Assembly: GCF_014203605.1 (NCBI RefSeq)
Contig: NZ_JACHJJ010000031.1
Location: forward strand, 1-64,000
Source: Thiemannella venezuelensis
GTDB taxonomy: Bacteria > Actinomycetota > Actinomycetes > Streptosporangiales > Streptosporangiaceae
Direction: 5' to 3'
DNA: 64,000 nucleotides
The translations under genes and the position numbers were made by a program. The notes beneath the pieces are model-generated. The model was not told the origin of the DNA, did no database searches, and saw only the letters and a list, made by a program, of their open reading frames with translations. Positions within the stretch are counted from its first letter, which is position 1. Every line of letters starts with the position of its first letter. Below are positions 26,627 through 34,426 of this stretch, in pieces.

Positions 26627-26678
26627 CCTCAGATTCGGGTCCGCACAACAGATCGGTTGCGCGGACCCGAATCTGAGG
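26627..26678. repeat. 18-bp perfect inverted repeat over chemoreceptor promoter and ribosome site
   Basis: 26627-26644 pairs perfectly with 26661-26678; after one mismatch, four more pairs follow around a 6-nt loop. On the minus strand the 5' arm contains the -35 CTCA and the 3' arm runs into the GAGGAG ribosome site. Confidence 0.85.
26652..26677 (-). promoter_or_regulatory. Flagellar-sigma-type promoter of PAS chemoreceptor
   Basis: Minus strand: CTCA (26677-26674), 16 nt, ACCGAT (26657-26652). The start codon is at 26615. The motif lies inside the 18-bp inverted repeat. Confidence 0.65.
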
Positions 26679-26756
26679 ACGACGGTCCGGGCCGCGGCAT
26701 TCACACGGCCGGCGCCGGTTCCCGGCCGCGGGCGTCCCGCCGGTCCCGGAGGGCTC

Positions 26757-28370
26757 TCAGCGGCGCCCGCCGAGCAGGGAGGCGGGCGAGACGAAGGTGT
26801 AGCCCAGGCCCTTGATCCCGTCGATGGTCTCCTCCAGCCACTTGGTGCCCAGGTAGGGGTGGTAGAAGAAGCTGGCCATGCCGTCGCGGACGACGAGGTT
26901 GGCCTTGGCGGCCTTGATCAGAGTGTCCGGGAGGACCACCGGGTGGTTGTTGAACGCCTCGGGTTCGATGTTGCCGATGTTCTCCGGCAGGACCGTGGAG
27001 CCGTAGACGTCGGTGACGGTGTAGGGGAAGAACTGCCCGGCCATGTGGTCGTACTGCGGTGCCGTACCGGACAGGGTCCCGGCGAAGTAGAGGCTGCGCT
27101 CGTAGCGGGCCTTGAACCCCAGGTTCTTGACCGCCTTGTAGTCCGCGGCCGAGGCGGCGTAGTGCGGGAACTCGAAGATCGTCGGAACCGGCAGGCCCGC
27201 GAGGCGGAACTCCGCGGCCGAGGCCAGCATCCGGGCCGCGGCCCAGGCGGTGGAGTCCTTGGCGACGGGGCCGTCGTAGATGACGGAGTCGTTGGCGTCG
27301 ACGTGGGCGGTGTAGAACTCGAAGTCGTCGCCGCTGGTGCCGTTGTAGGGGTTGGGCGCGTCGGTGTACTGGTGGGTGTACCCGTGCATGATCATCGTGC
27401 CGCCGTTGGCCAGCATGTACTTGATGGCCTTGACCACCTGGGGCCGCTGGCGGAGCCTGACGGTCGTGCCGGGGGCCTTGTGCACGGGGAAGACCCCGAA
27501 GGAGAAGGGCACCTTCTTGGCGACCAGCAGCCTGGCGACCGCCATGAGCTCGGCGGGCTCGGAGTTGGGGCCGATGTCCTCCAGGCGGACCATGGCCCGG
27601 TGGCGTTCGGCGGTCTGCGGTGCCAGCGCGTCGAACAGCAGGTCGGCGAAGACCAGGTAGCGGTCGGAGGCGGTGGTGTAGGCGAAGGGGATCTCGCCGA
27701 TGTAGGTCAGCTTGCCCGAGCGGATCGCCCACGGGATCTGCGTGCCGTTCTCGCGGACGGCGCCGGCCAGCACCTTGGCCTTGGTCTCGTCGACGGTGGC
27801 GTAGTCCATCACCCCGGAGGCGTTGACGGGGTCGCGCGAGAGCTCCTGGCCCTTGTAGACCACGCCCTCGACGGTGGTGTAGTCGAACTGCGACCACATC
27901 CAGCCGTAGTCGGCGGTGAAGGTGGGAATCGAGGAGGTGAGCTGCCAGATGTTGTGGTTCATCCAGATGACCGGGCGGTCGGCGGTGCGCACGTCGTCCA
28001 GGAAGGCCTTGGGCAGCGGCTCGTCGTAGGTGGAGCCGACGTAGACGACCGCGGTGAAGCCCTTCATCCTCCCGGCGGTGTAGGCCGAGACCGGCATCGT
28101 GGTGAACGTGCCGAAGTGACCGGTGAGGTTGGCGGTCTGGATCGCGTACAGCTCGCCGAGCCAGCCCCACTGGCCGGTCGTGTCGTACAGCACCAGGGTG
28201 GAGCGGCCGGTTCCGGCCAGGCCGCCGGTGAAGACCTTCTGGGCGGTGGCGTTGGCCTGGGCGGATGCGGCGGCGGCCTGCGGCACGAGGCCGGTGGTGA
28301 GCAGCAGCACGGCCGACAGCAACGCCGTCAGCGCCGGCAGGACGGCCCTGCGCCAGCGGGAAACGGGCAT
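26757..28370 (-). CDS. Secreted DUF2334 protein (polysaccharide deacetylase-like)
   Basis: 537 aa from ATG 28370. A signal peptide (about 8-35) ends near AAAASAQ. The body is a DUF2334 domain, a relative of polysaccharide deacetylases, with HGYTHQYTDAPNPYNG as the likely metal-site region, MVRLEDIGP and a C-terminal SFFYHPYLG. The start has no strong ribosome site. A 173-nt conserved leader (28441-28613) ends 71 nt upstream. It is about 75-80% similar to the downstream paralogue at 28680, including a 190-bp identical stretch. Role: probable modification of a secreted polysaccharide. Confidence 0.85.
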   Translation of the reverse strand: MPVSRWRRAVLPALTALLSAVLLLTTGLVPQAAAASAQANATAQKVFTGGLAGTGRSTLVLYDTTGQWGWLGELYAIQTANLTGHFGTFTTMPVSAYTAGRMKGFTAVVYVGSTYDEPLPKAFLDDVRTADRPVIWMNHNIWQLTSSIPTFTADYGWMWSQFDYTTVEGVVYKGQELSRDPVNASGVMDYATVDETKAKVLAGAVRENGTQIPWAIRSGKLTYIGEIPFAYTTASDRYLVFADLLFDALAPQTAERHRAMVRLEDIGPNSEPAELMAVARLLVAKKVPFSFGVFPVHKAPGTTVRLRQRPQVVKAIKYMLANGGTMIMHGYTHQYTDAPNPYNGTSGDDFEFYTAHVDANDSVIYDGPVAKDSTAWAAARMLASAAEFRLAGLPVPTIFEFPHYAASAADYKAVKNLGFKARYERSLYFAGTLSGTAPQYDHMAGQFFPYTVTDVYGSTVLPENIGNIEPEAFNNHPVVLPDTLIKAAKANLVVRDGMASFFYHPYLGTKWLEETIDGIKGLGYTFVSPASLLGGRR

Positions 28371-28440
28371 AGGAGAGAGACCCCCACGACGAAAGCGAGA
28401 ACGGCGCCGTTGGGAGCGCCGCATGACAGGGTGTGGGTTC

Positions 28441-28613
28441 GGTCTCGCCATTGGCTCCCCGAGGCGGCTAGGCGGCCGAATTCCTACGTGCGCGAGCAGG
28501 TTGCCGCATCGCGTCGTTGAGGCCGTCTCGGATCATCGCGTACCCGACGAACTACCGCGGTATATGCCCCTACCTGCGGGTTCGCCTTCAGGTTAACCTT
28601 GGGTCACCAAAAC
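28441..28613 (-). ncRNA. Conserved structured leader RNA, copy A (candidate riboswitch)
   Basis: Transcribed as the 5' leader of the DUF2334 gene at 26757. Predicted stems: P1 (28547-28585) capped by loop UAGGGGCAUAUA; P2, CCGAGACGGC (28531-28522) with GCCGCCUCGG (28468-28459); P3 (28513-28491) enclosed by P2. Copy B at 32119 keeps the loop, the GGGUACGC junction and the GUAGGAAUUCGGCCGCCUA segment, while P1 and P3 stems differ with pairing retained. I know of no matching riboswitch consensus. Confidence 0.65.
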
Positions 28614-28679
28614 AGGCAAACCCCCCATAAAGTCTTTACCGAGCGTGAGCCGGGGACGGGGCCGCGCCCGGGGAGGACG

Positions 28680-30311
28680 TCAGAGCGAGCCGGGGGCCAC
28701 GAAGGTGTAGCCCAGGCCCCTGATCCCGTCGATGGTCTCCACCAGCCGCTCCACCCCCAGGTAGGGGTGGTAGAAGAAGCTGGCCATGCCGTCGCGGACG
28801 ACGAGGTTGGCCTCGGCCGCCTTCACCAGGTCGGCGGAGAGCACCGACGGGTGGTTGTTGTAGCCCTTCGGGATCAGATTGCCGATGTTCTCCGGCAGGA
28901 CCGTGGAGCCGTAGACGTCGGTGACGGTGTAGGGGAAGAACTGCCCGGCCATGTGGTCGTACCGCGGTGCCGTACCGGACAGGGTCCCGGCGAAGTAGAG
29001 GCTGCGCTCGTAGCGTGTGCCGAAAAGCACCGTGGCCGCCTTGTAGTCCTCCACCGAGGCGGCGTAGTGCGGGAACTCGAAGATCGTCGGAACCGGTAGG
29101 CCCGCCGCCCTGAACTCCGCGGCCGAGGCGTCCATCCGGCCGCGCGCCCAGGCGGCGGAGTCCCCGGCGACGGGGCCGTCGTAGACGACGTAGTCCTTCT
29201 TGTCCACGTGGGCGGTGTAGAACTCGAAGTCGTCGCCGCTGGCGCCGTTGTAGGGGTTGGGCGCGTCGGTGTACTGGTGGGTGTACCCGTGCATGATCAT
29301 CGTGCCGCCGTTGGCCAGCATGTACCTGAGCGCCTCGACGACCTCGGGCCGTTCCCGCAACCTGATCTCGACGCCCTTCTCGGGCTCCTTGTGAAGCGGG
29401 TAGACGCCGAAGGAGTAGGGGATCTTCCGGCGGGCCAGCTCAGTGGCGATCTTCATCAGCTCGGCGGGGTCGGCGGCGGGGCCGATGTCCTCCAGGCGGA
29501 CCATGGCCCGGTGGCGTTCGGCGGTCTGCGGTGCCAGCGCGTCGAACAGCAGGTCGGCGAAGACCAGGTAGCGGTCGGAGGCGGTGGTGTGGGCGAAGGG
29601 GATCTCGCCGATGTAGGTCAGCTCGCCCGAGCGGATCGCCCACGGGATCTGCGTGCCGTTCTCGCGGACGGCGCCGGCCAGCACCTCGGCCTTGGTCCCG
29701 TCGACGGCGGTGTAGCCCATCAGGCCCGCCTCGTTGCGGACGTCCCGGCTGAGGGTGCGGCCCTTGTAGACCACCTTCTCGAAGGTGCCGCGGTCCAGCT
29801 CGGACGGCAGCCAGCCGTACCTGGCGGTGAAGTCCGGGGTGGTGGAGGCGAGCTGCCAGATGTTGTGGTTCATCCAGATGACCGGGCGGTCGGCGGTGCG
29901 CACGTCGTCCAGGAAGGCCTTGGGCAGCGGCTCGTCGTAGGTGGAGCCGACGTAGACGACCGCGGTGAAGCCCTTCATCCTCCCGGCGGTGTAGGCCGAG
30001 ACCGGCATCGTGGTGAACGTGCCGAAGTGACCGGTGAGGTTCGCGGTCTGGATCGCGTACAGCTCGCCCGCCTGCGGCCACTGGCCGGTCGTGTCGTACA
30101 GGACCAGGGCGGAGCGGCCGGTTCCGGCCAGGCCACCGGTGAAGACAGCGGGCTCGGACACAGCGCGCCCGGACACGGTGGGCGTGGCGGACGCCGCCGG
30201 AGACTGCGACTGTCCGAGGCCGGTGACGAGAAGCACGCCGGCGGTCAGGAACGCGGACGCCGCCAGGGCCGCCGTACGGCGGCGCCGCGGAGAGCGGGCG
30301 GAGGTGGTCAT
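28680..30311 (-). CDS. Secreted DUF2334 protein, paralogue 2
   Basis: 543 aa from ATG 30311 (AAGGAAG upstream); the long upstream frame overlaps the glycosyltransferase and is not coding. Signal peptide at about 12-35. The domain matches the 26757 paralogue throughout (HGYTHQYTDAPNPYNG, MVRLEDIGP, SFFYHPYLG). It lies 65 nt downstream of the GT2 gene as last gene of the small membrane protein-GT2-DUF2334 operon. It probably deacetylates or trims the polymer made by that synthase, by analogy with the PgaB-PgaC pairing. Confidence 0.85.
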   Translation of the reverse strand: MTTSARSPRRRRTAALAASAFLTAGVLLVTGLGQSQSPAASATPTVSGRAVSEPAVFTGGLAGTGRSALVLYDTTGQWPQAGELYAIQTANLTGHFGTFTTMPVSAYTAGRMKGFTAVVYVGSTYDEPLPKAFLDDVRTADRPVIWMNHNIWQLASTTPDFTARYGWLPSELDRGTFEKVVYKGRTLSRDVRNEAGLMGYTAVDGTKAEVLAGAVRENGTQIPWAIRSGELTYIGEIPFAHTTASDRYLVFADLLFDALAPQTAERHRAMVRLEDIGPAADPAELMKIATELARRKIPYSFGVYPLHKEPEKGVEIRLRERPEVVEALRYMLANGGTMIMHGYTHQYTDAPNPYNGASGDDFEFYTAHVDKKDYVVYDGPVAGDSAAWARGRMDASAAEFRAAGLPVPTIFEFPHYAASVEDYKAATVLFGTRYERSLYFAGTLSGTAPRYDHMAGQFFPYTVTDVYGSTVLPENIGNLIPKGYNNHPSVLSADLVKAAEANLVVRDGMASFFYHPYLGVERLVETIDGIRGLGYTFVAPGSL

Positions 30312-30376
30312 TGTTCTTCCTTGTCCGAGACCCGTCCCGGAGCGGACGGTGGATGGCCGTGGGGAGACGGGGCCGG

Positions 30377-31630
30377 TCAGGTGCGGGCGGTCTTGAGCCA
30401 GGTCTGGCGGCCGGAGAGGGCGCGGCCGACCGCCCACCAGCCCGCGGCGAACCACTGGTAGCCGTAGAGCACGAACAGGTGTCCCAGCAGCAGCGAGCGC
30501 AGCAGTCCCAGCTCGGAGTCGCGCCGCCAGTAGACGTAGCCGTAGACCAGGGCGATGCCGAAGGACAGGCCGTACCAGAGGGCGAACATGGCCGGTGAGA
30601 CCACGCTGTGGCCCGCCTGCAGCGAGGCCGCGACCAGCGCCAGGCCCGACGCGGCGAAGGCGAGCGGCAGCACCGAGGTCAGCAGCAGGAACCAGGGGCT
30701 CATCAGGTGGTAGACCAGGTCGGGGGCGGCGGCGGCCGGGGCGCGGCGGATGACGAGCGGCAGCAGCCTGCCGGCCTGCAGGTGCCCCTGGAACCAGCGC
30801 GAGCGCTGCCGCACCAGCCGCTTGGGCGAGAGCACGGCCTGCTGGTGCACGGCGGTGGTGTGGCAGAACCGGTTGCGCCAGCCGGCGGCGAGCAGCCGCA
30901 CGCCCAGGTCGAGGTCCTCGGTCAGGCAGTCGCTCCACGGGTCGGCGCCGAGGCCGGCCAGGGCGTCCAGGCGCATGAACTGGCCGTTGCCGCCCAGGCC
31001 GACGCTGCCCAGGTGGCGGCGGCCGTTCTGGAAGACGTCGGTGTAGACCACGAACTCCATGTCCTGCATCCGCGCCAGCAGGCCGGCGTGCCGGTTGTAC
31101 ATGCGCACGCCGATCTGGACGCCGCCGGTGGCGGGGTCGGCGAAGTACGGCGTGACCTCGTCCAGGGCGTCGGCGTCCAGGCGGCCGTCGGCGTCGAGCA
31201 CGCAGACGACGACCCGGGCGGGGTCGCGCCCGGCCAGCAGCCCGGAGCCGGTCAGGTGTGCCAGGCCCGCGTTGAGCGCCGCGCCCTTGCCGCGCCGGGC
31301 GTCGGGCAGGCTGCGCTGCAGCAGCCAGATCCGGTCGTCCTCGGCGGCGGCGGCGCGGACGATGTCGGCGGTGGCGTCGGAGGAGGCGTCGTCGACGACC
31401 AGGACCGCGAGCTCGCCGGGCAGGCTCCGCAGCCGCTGCAGGCTGGCGGCGAGCACCTTCTCCTCGTCCAGGCAGGCCATGAGGAAGACGTAGAAGGGCG
31501 CGGGCTCGGCCGGTGCGGCGGGGCGGCGCACGCCCCGCGAGAGCAGGAACATCAGCGCGGTGTAGCCGAGGCCGAGCACGATGACGGCGGAGCTCAGCCA
31601 GAGCAGGGCGGTCGTCACCGGGGTGGTCAT
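30377..31630 (-). CDS. Processive family 2 glycosyltransferase
   Basis: 417 aa; ATG 31630 overlaps the stop of the small membrane protein. An N-terminal membrane helix (about 8-30) precedes the GT-A domain with MACLDEEK, VDDASSD, DADGRLD, TEDLDLGVRL and Q-x-x-R-W (QRSRW). Three C-terminal helices follow (about 305-400). This is the synthase architecture of PgaC/IcaA-type enzymes. Flanked by a DUF2334 protein, it is the core of an exopolysaccharide locus. It is distinct in sequence from the GT2 at 3.8 kb. Confidence 0.9.
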   Translation of the reverse strand: MTTPVTTALLWLSSAVIVLGLGYTALMFLLSRGVRRPAAPAEPAPFYVFLMACLDEEKVLAASLQRLRSLPGELAVLVVDDASSDATADIVRAAAAEDDRIWLLQRSLPDARRGKGAALNAGLAHLTGSGLLAGRDPARVVVCVLDADGRLDADALDEVTPYFADPATGGVQIGVRMYNRHAGLLARMQDMEFVVYTDVFQNGRRHLGSVGLGGNGQFMRLDALAGLGADPWSDCLTEDLDLGVRLLAAGWRNRFCHTTAVHQQAVLSPKRLVRQRSRWFQGHLQAGRLLPLVIRRAPAAAAPDLVYHLMSPWFLLLTSVLPLAFAASGLALVAASLQAGHSVVSPAMFALWYGLSFGIALVYGYVYWRRDSELGLLRSLLLGHLFVLYGYQWFAAGWWAVGRALSGRQTWLKTART

Positions 31631-31977
31631 CGCGTCACCTGCGCGGTGAGGTCGTTCCCGCCGCCGGAGGAGGCGAGGACGCCCCGGGAGGCGGGGCCGA
31701 GGCCGGCGCGCCGGCCTCGGGGAGCGGACCGCCCGCTGACCGCGTCGGCGCCGCGGAGCACCGCCCCGGCGGCCAGCAGGACGGTCATGGCCAGCAGGAA
31801 GAGCCCGAACCCTGCGCCGGTGGCCATGAGCAGGACGCGGGCCGCGTCCACGGCGGTGGCGGTCAGGTCCGCGGCGGCCGTGCCGGAGGCGGACAGCTCG
31901 GAGGCGGACGGCAGGACGGCGGAGGCGCCCACGCTCATGCCGGTCCCGGTGAGCGCGAGGGCGCTGTTGGCGTACAT
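31627..31977 (-). CDS. Small membrane protein of the exopolysaccharide operon
   Basis: 116 aa from ATG 31977 (GGGGGTG upstream). The frame is open to GTG 32100, but no ribosome site supports that start. The sequence has a Ser/Ala/Thr-rich N-terminal half, one membrane helix (about residues 52-76; LLMATGAGFGLFLLAMTVLLAAGAV) and a basic C-terminus. I do not recognise the family. Stop and start overlap with the GT2 gene indicates coupled translation; an accessory subunit like PgaD is a reasonable guess by position only. Confidence 0.65.
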   Translation of the reverse strand: MYANSALALTGTGMSVGASAVLPSASELSASGTAAADLTATAVDAARVLLMATGAGFGLFLLAMTVLLAAGAVLRGADAVSGRSAPRGRRAGLGPASRGVLASSGGGNDLTAQVTR

Positions 31978-31978
31978 C

Positions 31979-32053
31979 TCAGGCACCCCCGTGGACGGGG
32001 AGGGCGAGAGCGGTGGAGCGGCCGGAAGACGGCAGCGCGGGGCGAGCGGGCAT
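31979..32053 (-). CDS. 24-codon upstream ORF in the exopolysaccharide leader
   Basis: ATG 32053 has GAGGG 4 nt upstream and ends in TGA one nucleotide before the ATG at 31977. The start region (GTCTC then ATGCCC) aligns with that of the DUF2334 gene at 28370, so it looks like a decayed copy of that gene's start. It may still be translated and couple ribosomes onto the next gene. Confidence 0.4.
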   Translation of the reverse strand: MPARPALPSSGRSTALALPVHGGA

Positions 32054-32118
32054 GAGACCCTCACGACGAGACGGACCCGGACATCCGGAAGGGATGTCAC
32101 CTGACAGGTGACGGGTGC

Positions 32119-32297
32119 GGTCTCGCCATTCGCTCCCCGAGTCGGCTAGGCGGCCGAATTCCTACGTGCGTGAGCGCGTCGCCGCGCCACGCCGTTGAGG
32201 CCGTCTCGGATCGTTGCGTACCCGTGAAGGCCGCAGGCATATGCCCCTACCTGCGGCTTCGTCATCACGTTAACCCTGGGTCACGAAAATGGCAAAC
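32119..32297 (-). ncRNA. Conserved structured leader RNA, copy B (candidate riboswitch)
   Basis: 5' leader of the small membrane protein-GT2-DUF2334 operon. P1 (32226-32260) has a 7-bp inner stem CCGCAGG/CCUGCGG and loop UAGGGGCAUAUG. P2 pairs CCGAGACGGC (32209-32200) with GCCGACUCGG (32146-32137). P3 (32192-32168) has GCGUG/CACGC plus GCGC/GCGC. Two further perfect 7-bp hairpins lie between the element and the upstream ORF (about 32060-32115) and could serve as an expression platform. Confidence 0.65.
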
Positions 32298-32346
32298 ACA
32301 GTCCCAAAAATATTACGTAGCGTGATTGTCACTTAGTGTTACGAAC

Positions 32347-33015
32347 GTGGATCTCCAGCGGATACGGCGGGTGCCCGCCCTCGCCCTCCTGATCTGTACG
32401 GCCCTCGCCGTCCTCGCGGGCTCCTGCGACGGCGGCGGGGCCGGCGGTGAACGCTGGGCCGAGGGCAGCGTCCACGGCGACTGGCGCGTGATATTCGACG
32501 GGGGCGGGTTCACCGGCCGCGCCCCCGGCGGGCAGATCCGGATCGACACCCCCGCCCCGGCCTCCGCCGCCGAGACCCACGCCGGCCTCATCGTCTCCAT
32601 CGGCAGCACCGGCGAGCCCGACCTCCGGCTGCGCCTGCGCACCCTGCGCCAGACCCGCGCCGTCCCCAACGTCTGGGAGGTCGCCTGGGTGGTGTGGCAC
32701 TACACCGGCCCGCAGAACTTCTACTACCTGCTGCTCAAGCCCAACGGCTGGGAGCTCGGCAAGGCCGACCCCGCCTTCCGCGGCGCCCAGCGCTTCCTGG
32801 CCACCGGCCCGGGCCCGTTCCCGGTGGGGCGCTGGTACGAGGTGCGGGTACGGCAGAGCGGTCCGCGCATGACCGCCTGGGTCGACGGCCGGCGGACGGT
32901 CGACTACACCGACACCGAGCAGCCCTACCGGCGGGGCGCGGTCGGCCTGTACGCCGAGGACGCCGTCGCCGACTTCACCGCCGTCACCCTCGGCGGCCAC
33001 GCCCTGCGCGACTGA
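32347..33015 (+). CDS. Putative secreted/lipoprotein with LamG/DUF1080-like fold
   Basis: 222 aa from GTG 32347; TTG 32326 is seven codons upstream. Neither start has a clear ribosome site. A signal peptide ends at LAGSC, which could be a lipobox though the -3 residue is atypical. The mature part is beta-rich with WEVAWVVWHYTGPQNFYYLLLKPNGWELGK and RWYEVRVRQSG, a pattern seen in DUF1080/GH16-like jelly-roll domains that bind or cleave sugars. It is divergent from the GT2 operon and upstream of wecB. Confidence 0.65.
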   Translation: MDLQRIRRVPALALLICTALAVLAGSCDGGGAGGERWAEGSVHGDWRVIFDGGGFTGRAPGGQIRIDTPAPASAAETHAGLIVSIGSTGEPDLRLRLRTLRQTRAVPNVWEVAWVVWHYTGPQNFYYLLLKPNGWELGKADPAFRGAQRFLATGPGPFPVGRWYEVRVRQSGPRMTAWVDGRRTVDYTDTEQPYRRGAVGLYAEDAVADFTAVTLGGHALRD

Positions 33016-33175
33016 CGGCGGCGGGTGACGGCGGCGGGTGACGTGGCTCTCAGCACGCGGCGACCGCTAAACAACGCCCGTCTCCCGCCGATCGGAAGGT
33101 CTGGGATCCGCGGTCCGCTGCTCGCGGAGTTCCGGCGCCCCCGCGACCCACCCAGAACGGTCAGGAGCTCCGGCG

Positions 33176-34345
33176 ATGCCCTCAATCCACCTTCCCCGGC
33201 GACGGAACCGCATCCGCGCCGCCCTCGTCCTCGGGACCCGGCCGGAGGCGATCAAACTCGCCCCGGTCCTGCGGGCGATGAGCGACTCCCCGCTCTTCGA
33301 GCCCATGGTCGTCTCGACCGGGCAGCACCGGGAGATGCTCGACCAGATGCTGAGCCGGCTGCACATGGACAGCAGCCGCGACCTCGCCGTCATGCGCGAC
33401 CGCCAGCAGCTCTCCGGGCTGACCGCCCGCCTGATCAGCGGCCTGGGCGAGGCCGTACGGGCCGACGAGCCCGACGTGGTGATCGTCCAGGGCGACACGA
33501 CGACGGCGATGACCGGGGCGCTGGCCGCGTTCTACGAGGGCGTGCCCGTCGCGCACGTGGAGGCGGGCCTGCGCACCGGCGTCATCGGCAACCCCTTCCC
33601 CGAGGAGCTCAACCGCCGCCTGGTGGCGCCCATGGTGCGCTGGCACTTCGCCCCCACCGAGGGCTCGGCCGCCAACCTGCTGGCCGAGGGCGTCGACCCC
33701 GGCCAGATCGACGTCACCGGCAACACGGTGATCGACAACCTGCTCTGGGTGCTGGAGCGCGGCGAGGGCCGCTCGGCGTTCACCGCCTCCGGCCTGCGGC
33801 GGGTGCTGGTGACCCTGCACCGCCGGGAGAACCAGGGCGAGACCATGCACGGCATCGCCACGGCCCTGGCCGACCTGGCCGGCCGGCCCGACGTGGAGAT
33901 CGTGCTGCCGCTGCACAAGAGTCCCGCCGTGCGGGACGCCCTGCTGCCGGTCCTGGGCGACCACCCCCGGATCCGGCTCGTCGAACCGCTGGACTACTTC
34001 GACTTCGCCGCCACGCTCGCCGCCTGCGACCTCGTGCTGACCGACTCGGGCGGCGTCCAGGAGGAGGCGCCCACGCTGGGCAAGCCCGTCCTGGTGCTGC
34101 GCACCACCACCGAGCGCCCCGAGGCCGTACAGGCCGGGGTCGCGCTCCTGGTGGGCACCGAGCCGGGCGAGGTCGCCGCCGCCGCCCACCGCCTGCTCGA
34201 CGACCGCGCCGCCTACGGGCGGATGGCGGCCGCGGTCAACCCCTTCGGGGACGGGCGGGCGGCCGAGCGCATCGTGCACAGGCTCGCCCTCGACCTGGCC
34301 GGCCGCACCACCGGGCACGGCGAGGGCGACCTGGCCGTCGCCTGA
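33176..34345 (+). CDS. wecB: UDP-N-acetylglucosamine 2-epimerase (non-hydrolysing)
   Basis: 389 aa from ATG 33176 (AGGAG 9 nt upstream). Family motifs: LGTRPEAIKLAPV at the N-terminus, VQGDTTTAM, HVEAGLRTG, FPEELNRRL, VTLHRRENQG and TDSGGVQEEAPTLGKPVLVLR with the catalytic acidic and His residues in place. It interconverts UDP-GlcNAc and UDP-ManNAc, supplying a precursor for surface polysaccharide. Its placement beside the GT2/DUF2334 genes suggests the polymer contains ManNAc or a derivative. Confidence 0.95.
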   Translation: MPSIHLPRRRNRIRAALVLGTRPEAIKLAPVLRAMSDSPLFEPMVVSTGQHREMLDQMLSRLHMDSSRDLAVMRDRQQLSGLTARLISGLGEAVRADEPDVVIVQGDTTTAMTGALAAFYEGVPVAHVEAGLRTGVIGNPFPEELNRRLVAPMVRWHFAPTEGSAANLLAEGVDPGQIDVTGNTVIDNLLWVLERGEGRSAFTASGLRRVLVTLHRRENQGETMHGIATALADLAGRPDVEIVLPLHKSPAVRDALLPVLGDHPRIRLVEPLDYFDFAATLAACDLVLTDSGGVQEEAPTLGKPVLVLRTTTERPEAVQAGVALLVGTEPGEVAAAAHRLLDDRAAYGRMAAAVNPFGDGRAAERIVHRLALDLAGRTTGHGEGDLAVA

Positions 34346-34357
34346 CCCGTTCCAGCC

Positions 34358-34392
34358 GGGAGCCCCGGCGCCTGCGCGGCGCCGGGGCTCCC
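34358..34392. terminator. Bidirectional terminator between wecB and sugar-binding protein
   Basis: A 15-bp perfect stem (34358-34372 with 34378-34392) and 5-nt loop between convergent genes, followed by TTCT on the plus strand. Confidence 0.85.
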
Positions 34393-34426
34393 TTCTGCGT
34401 GCCTGCCGGTGTACGGCCGGGCGGAG

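Noticed and set aside
31627-32100. Longer start (GTG 32100) for the small membrane protein
   Set aside because: No ribosome site, and it would run through two hairpins. ATG 31977 has a ribosome site and directly follows the upstream ORF stop.
28441-32297. Leader elements as ydaO/c-di-AMP or c-di-GMP-I riboswitches
   Set aside because: They share only short strings (GCAG-TAGGG, GGGTTAA, GGGTACGCAA) with those classes and have a different order of stems. Kept as an unknown class until a covariance search is run.
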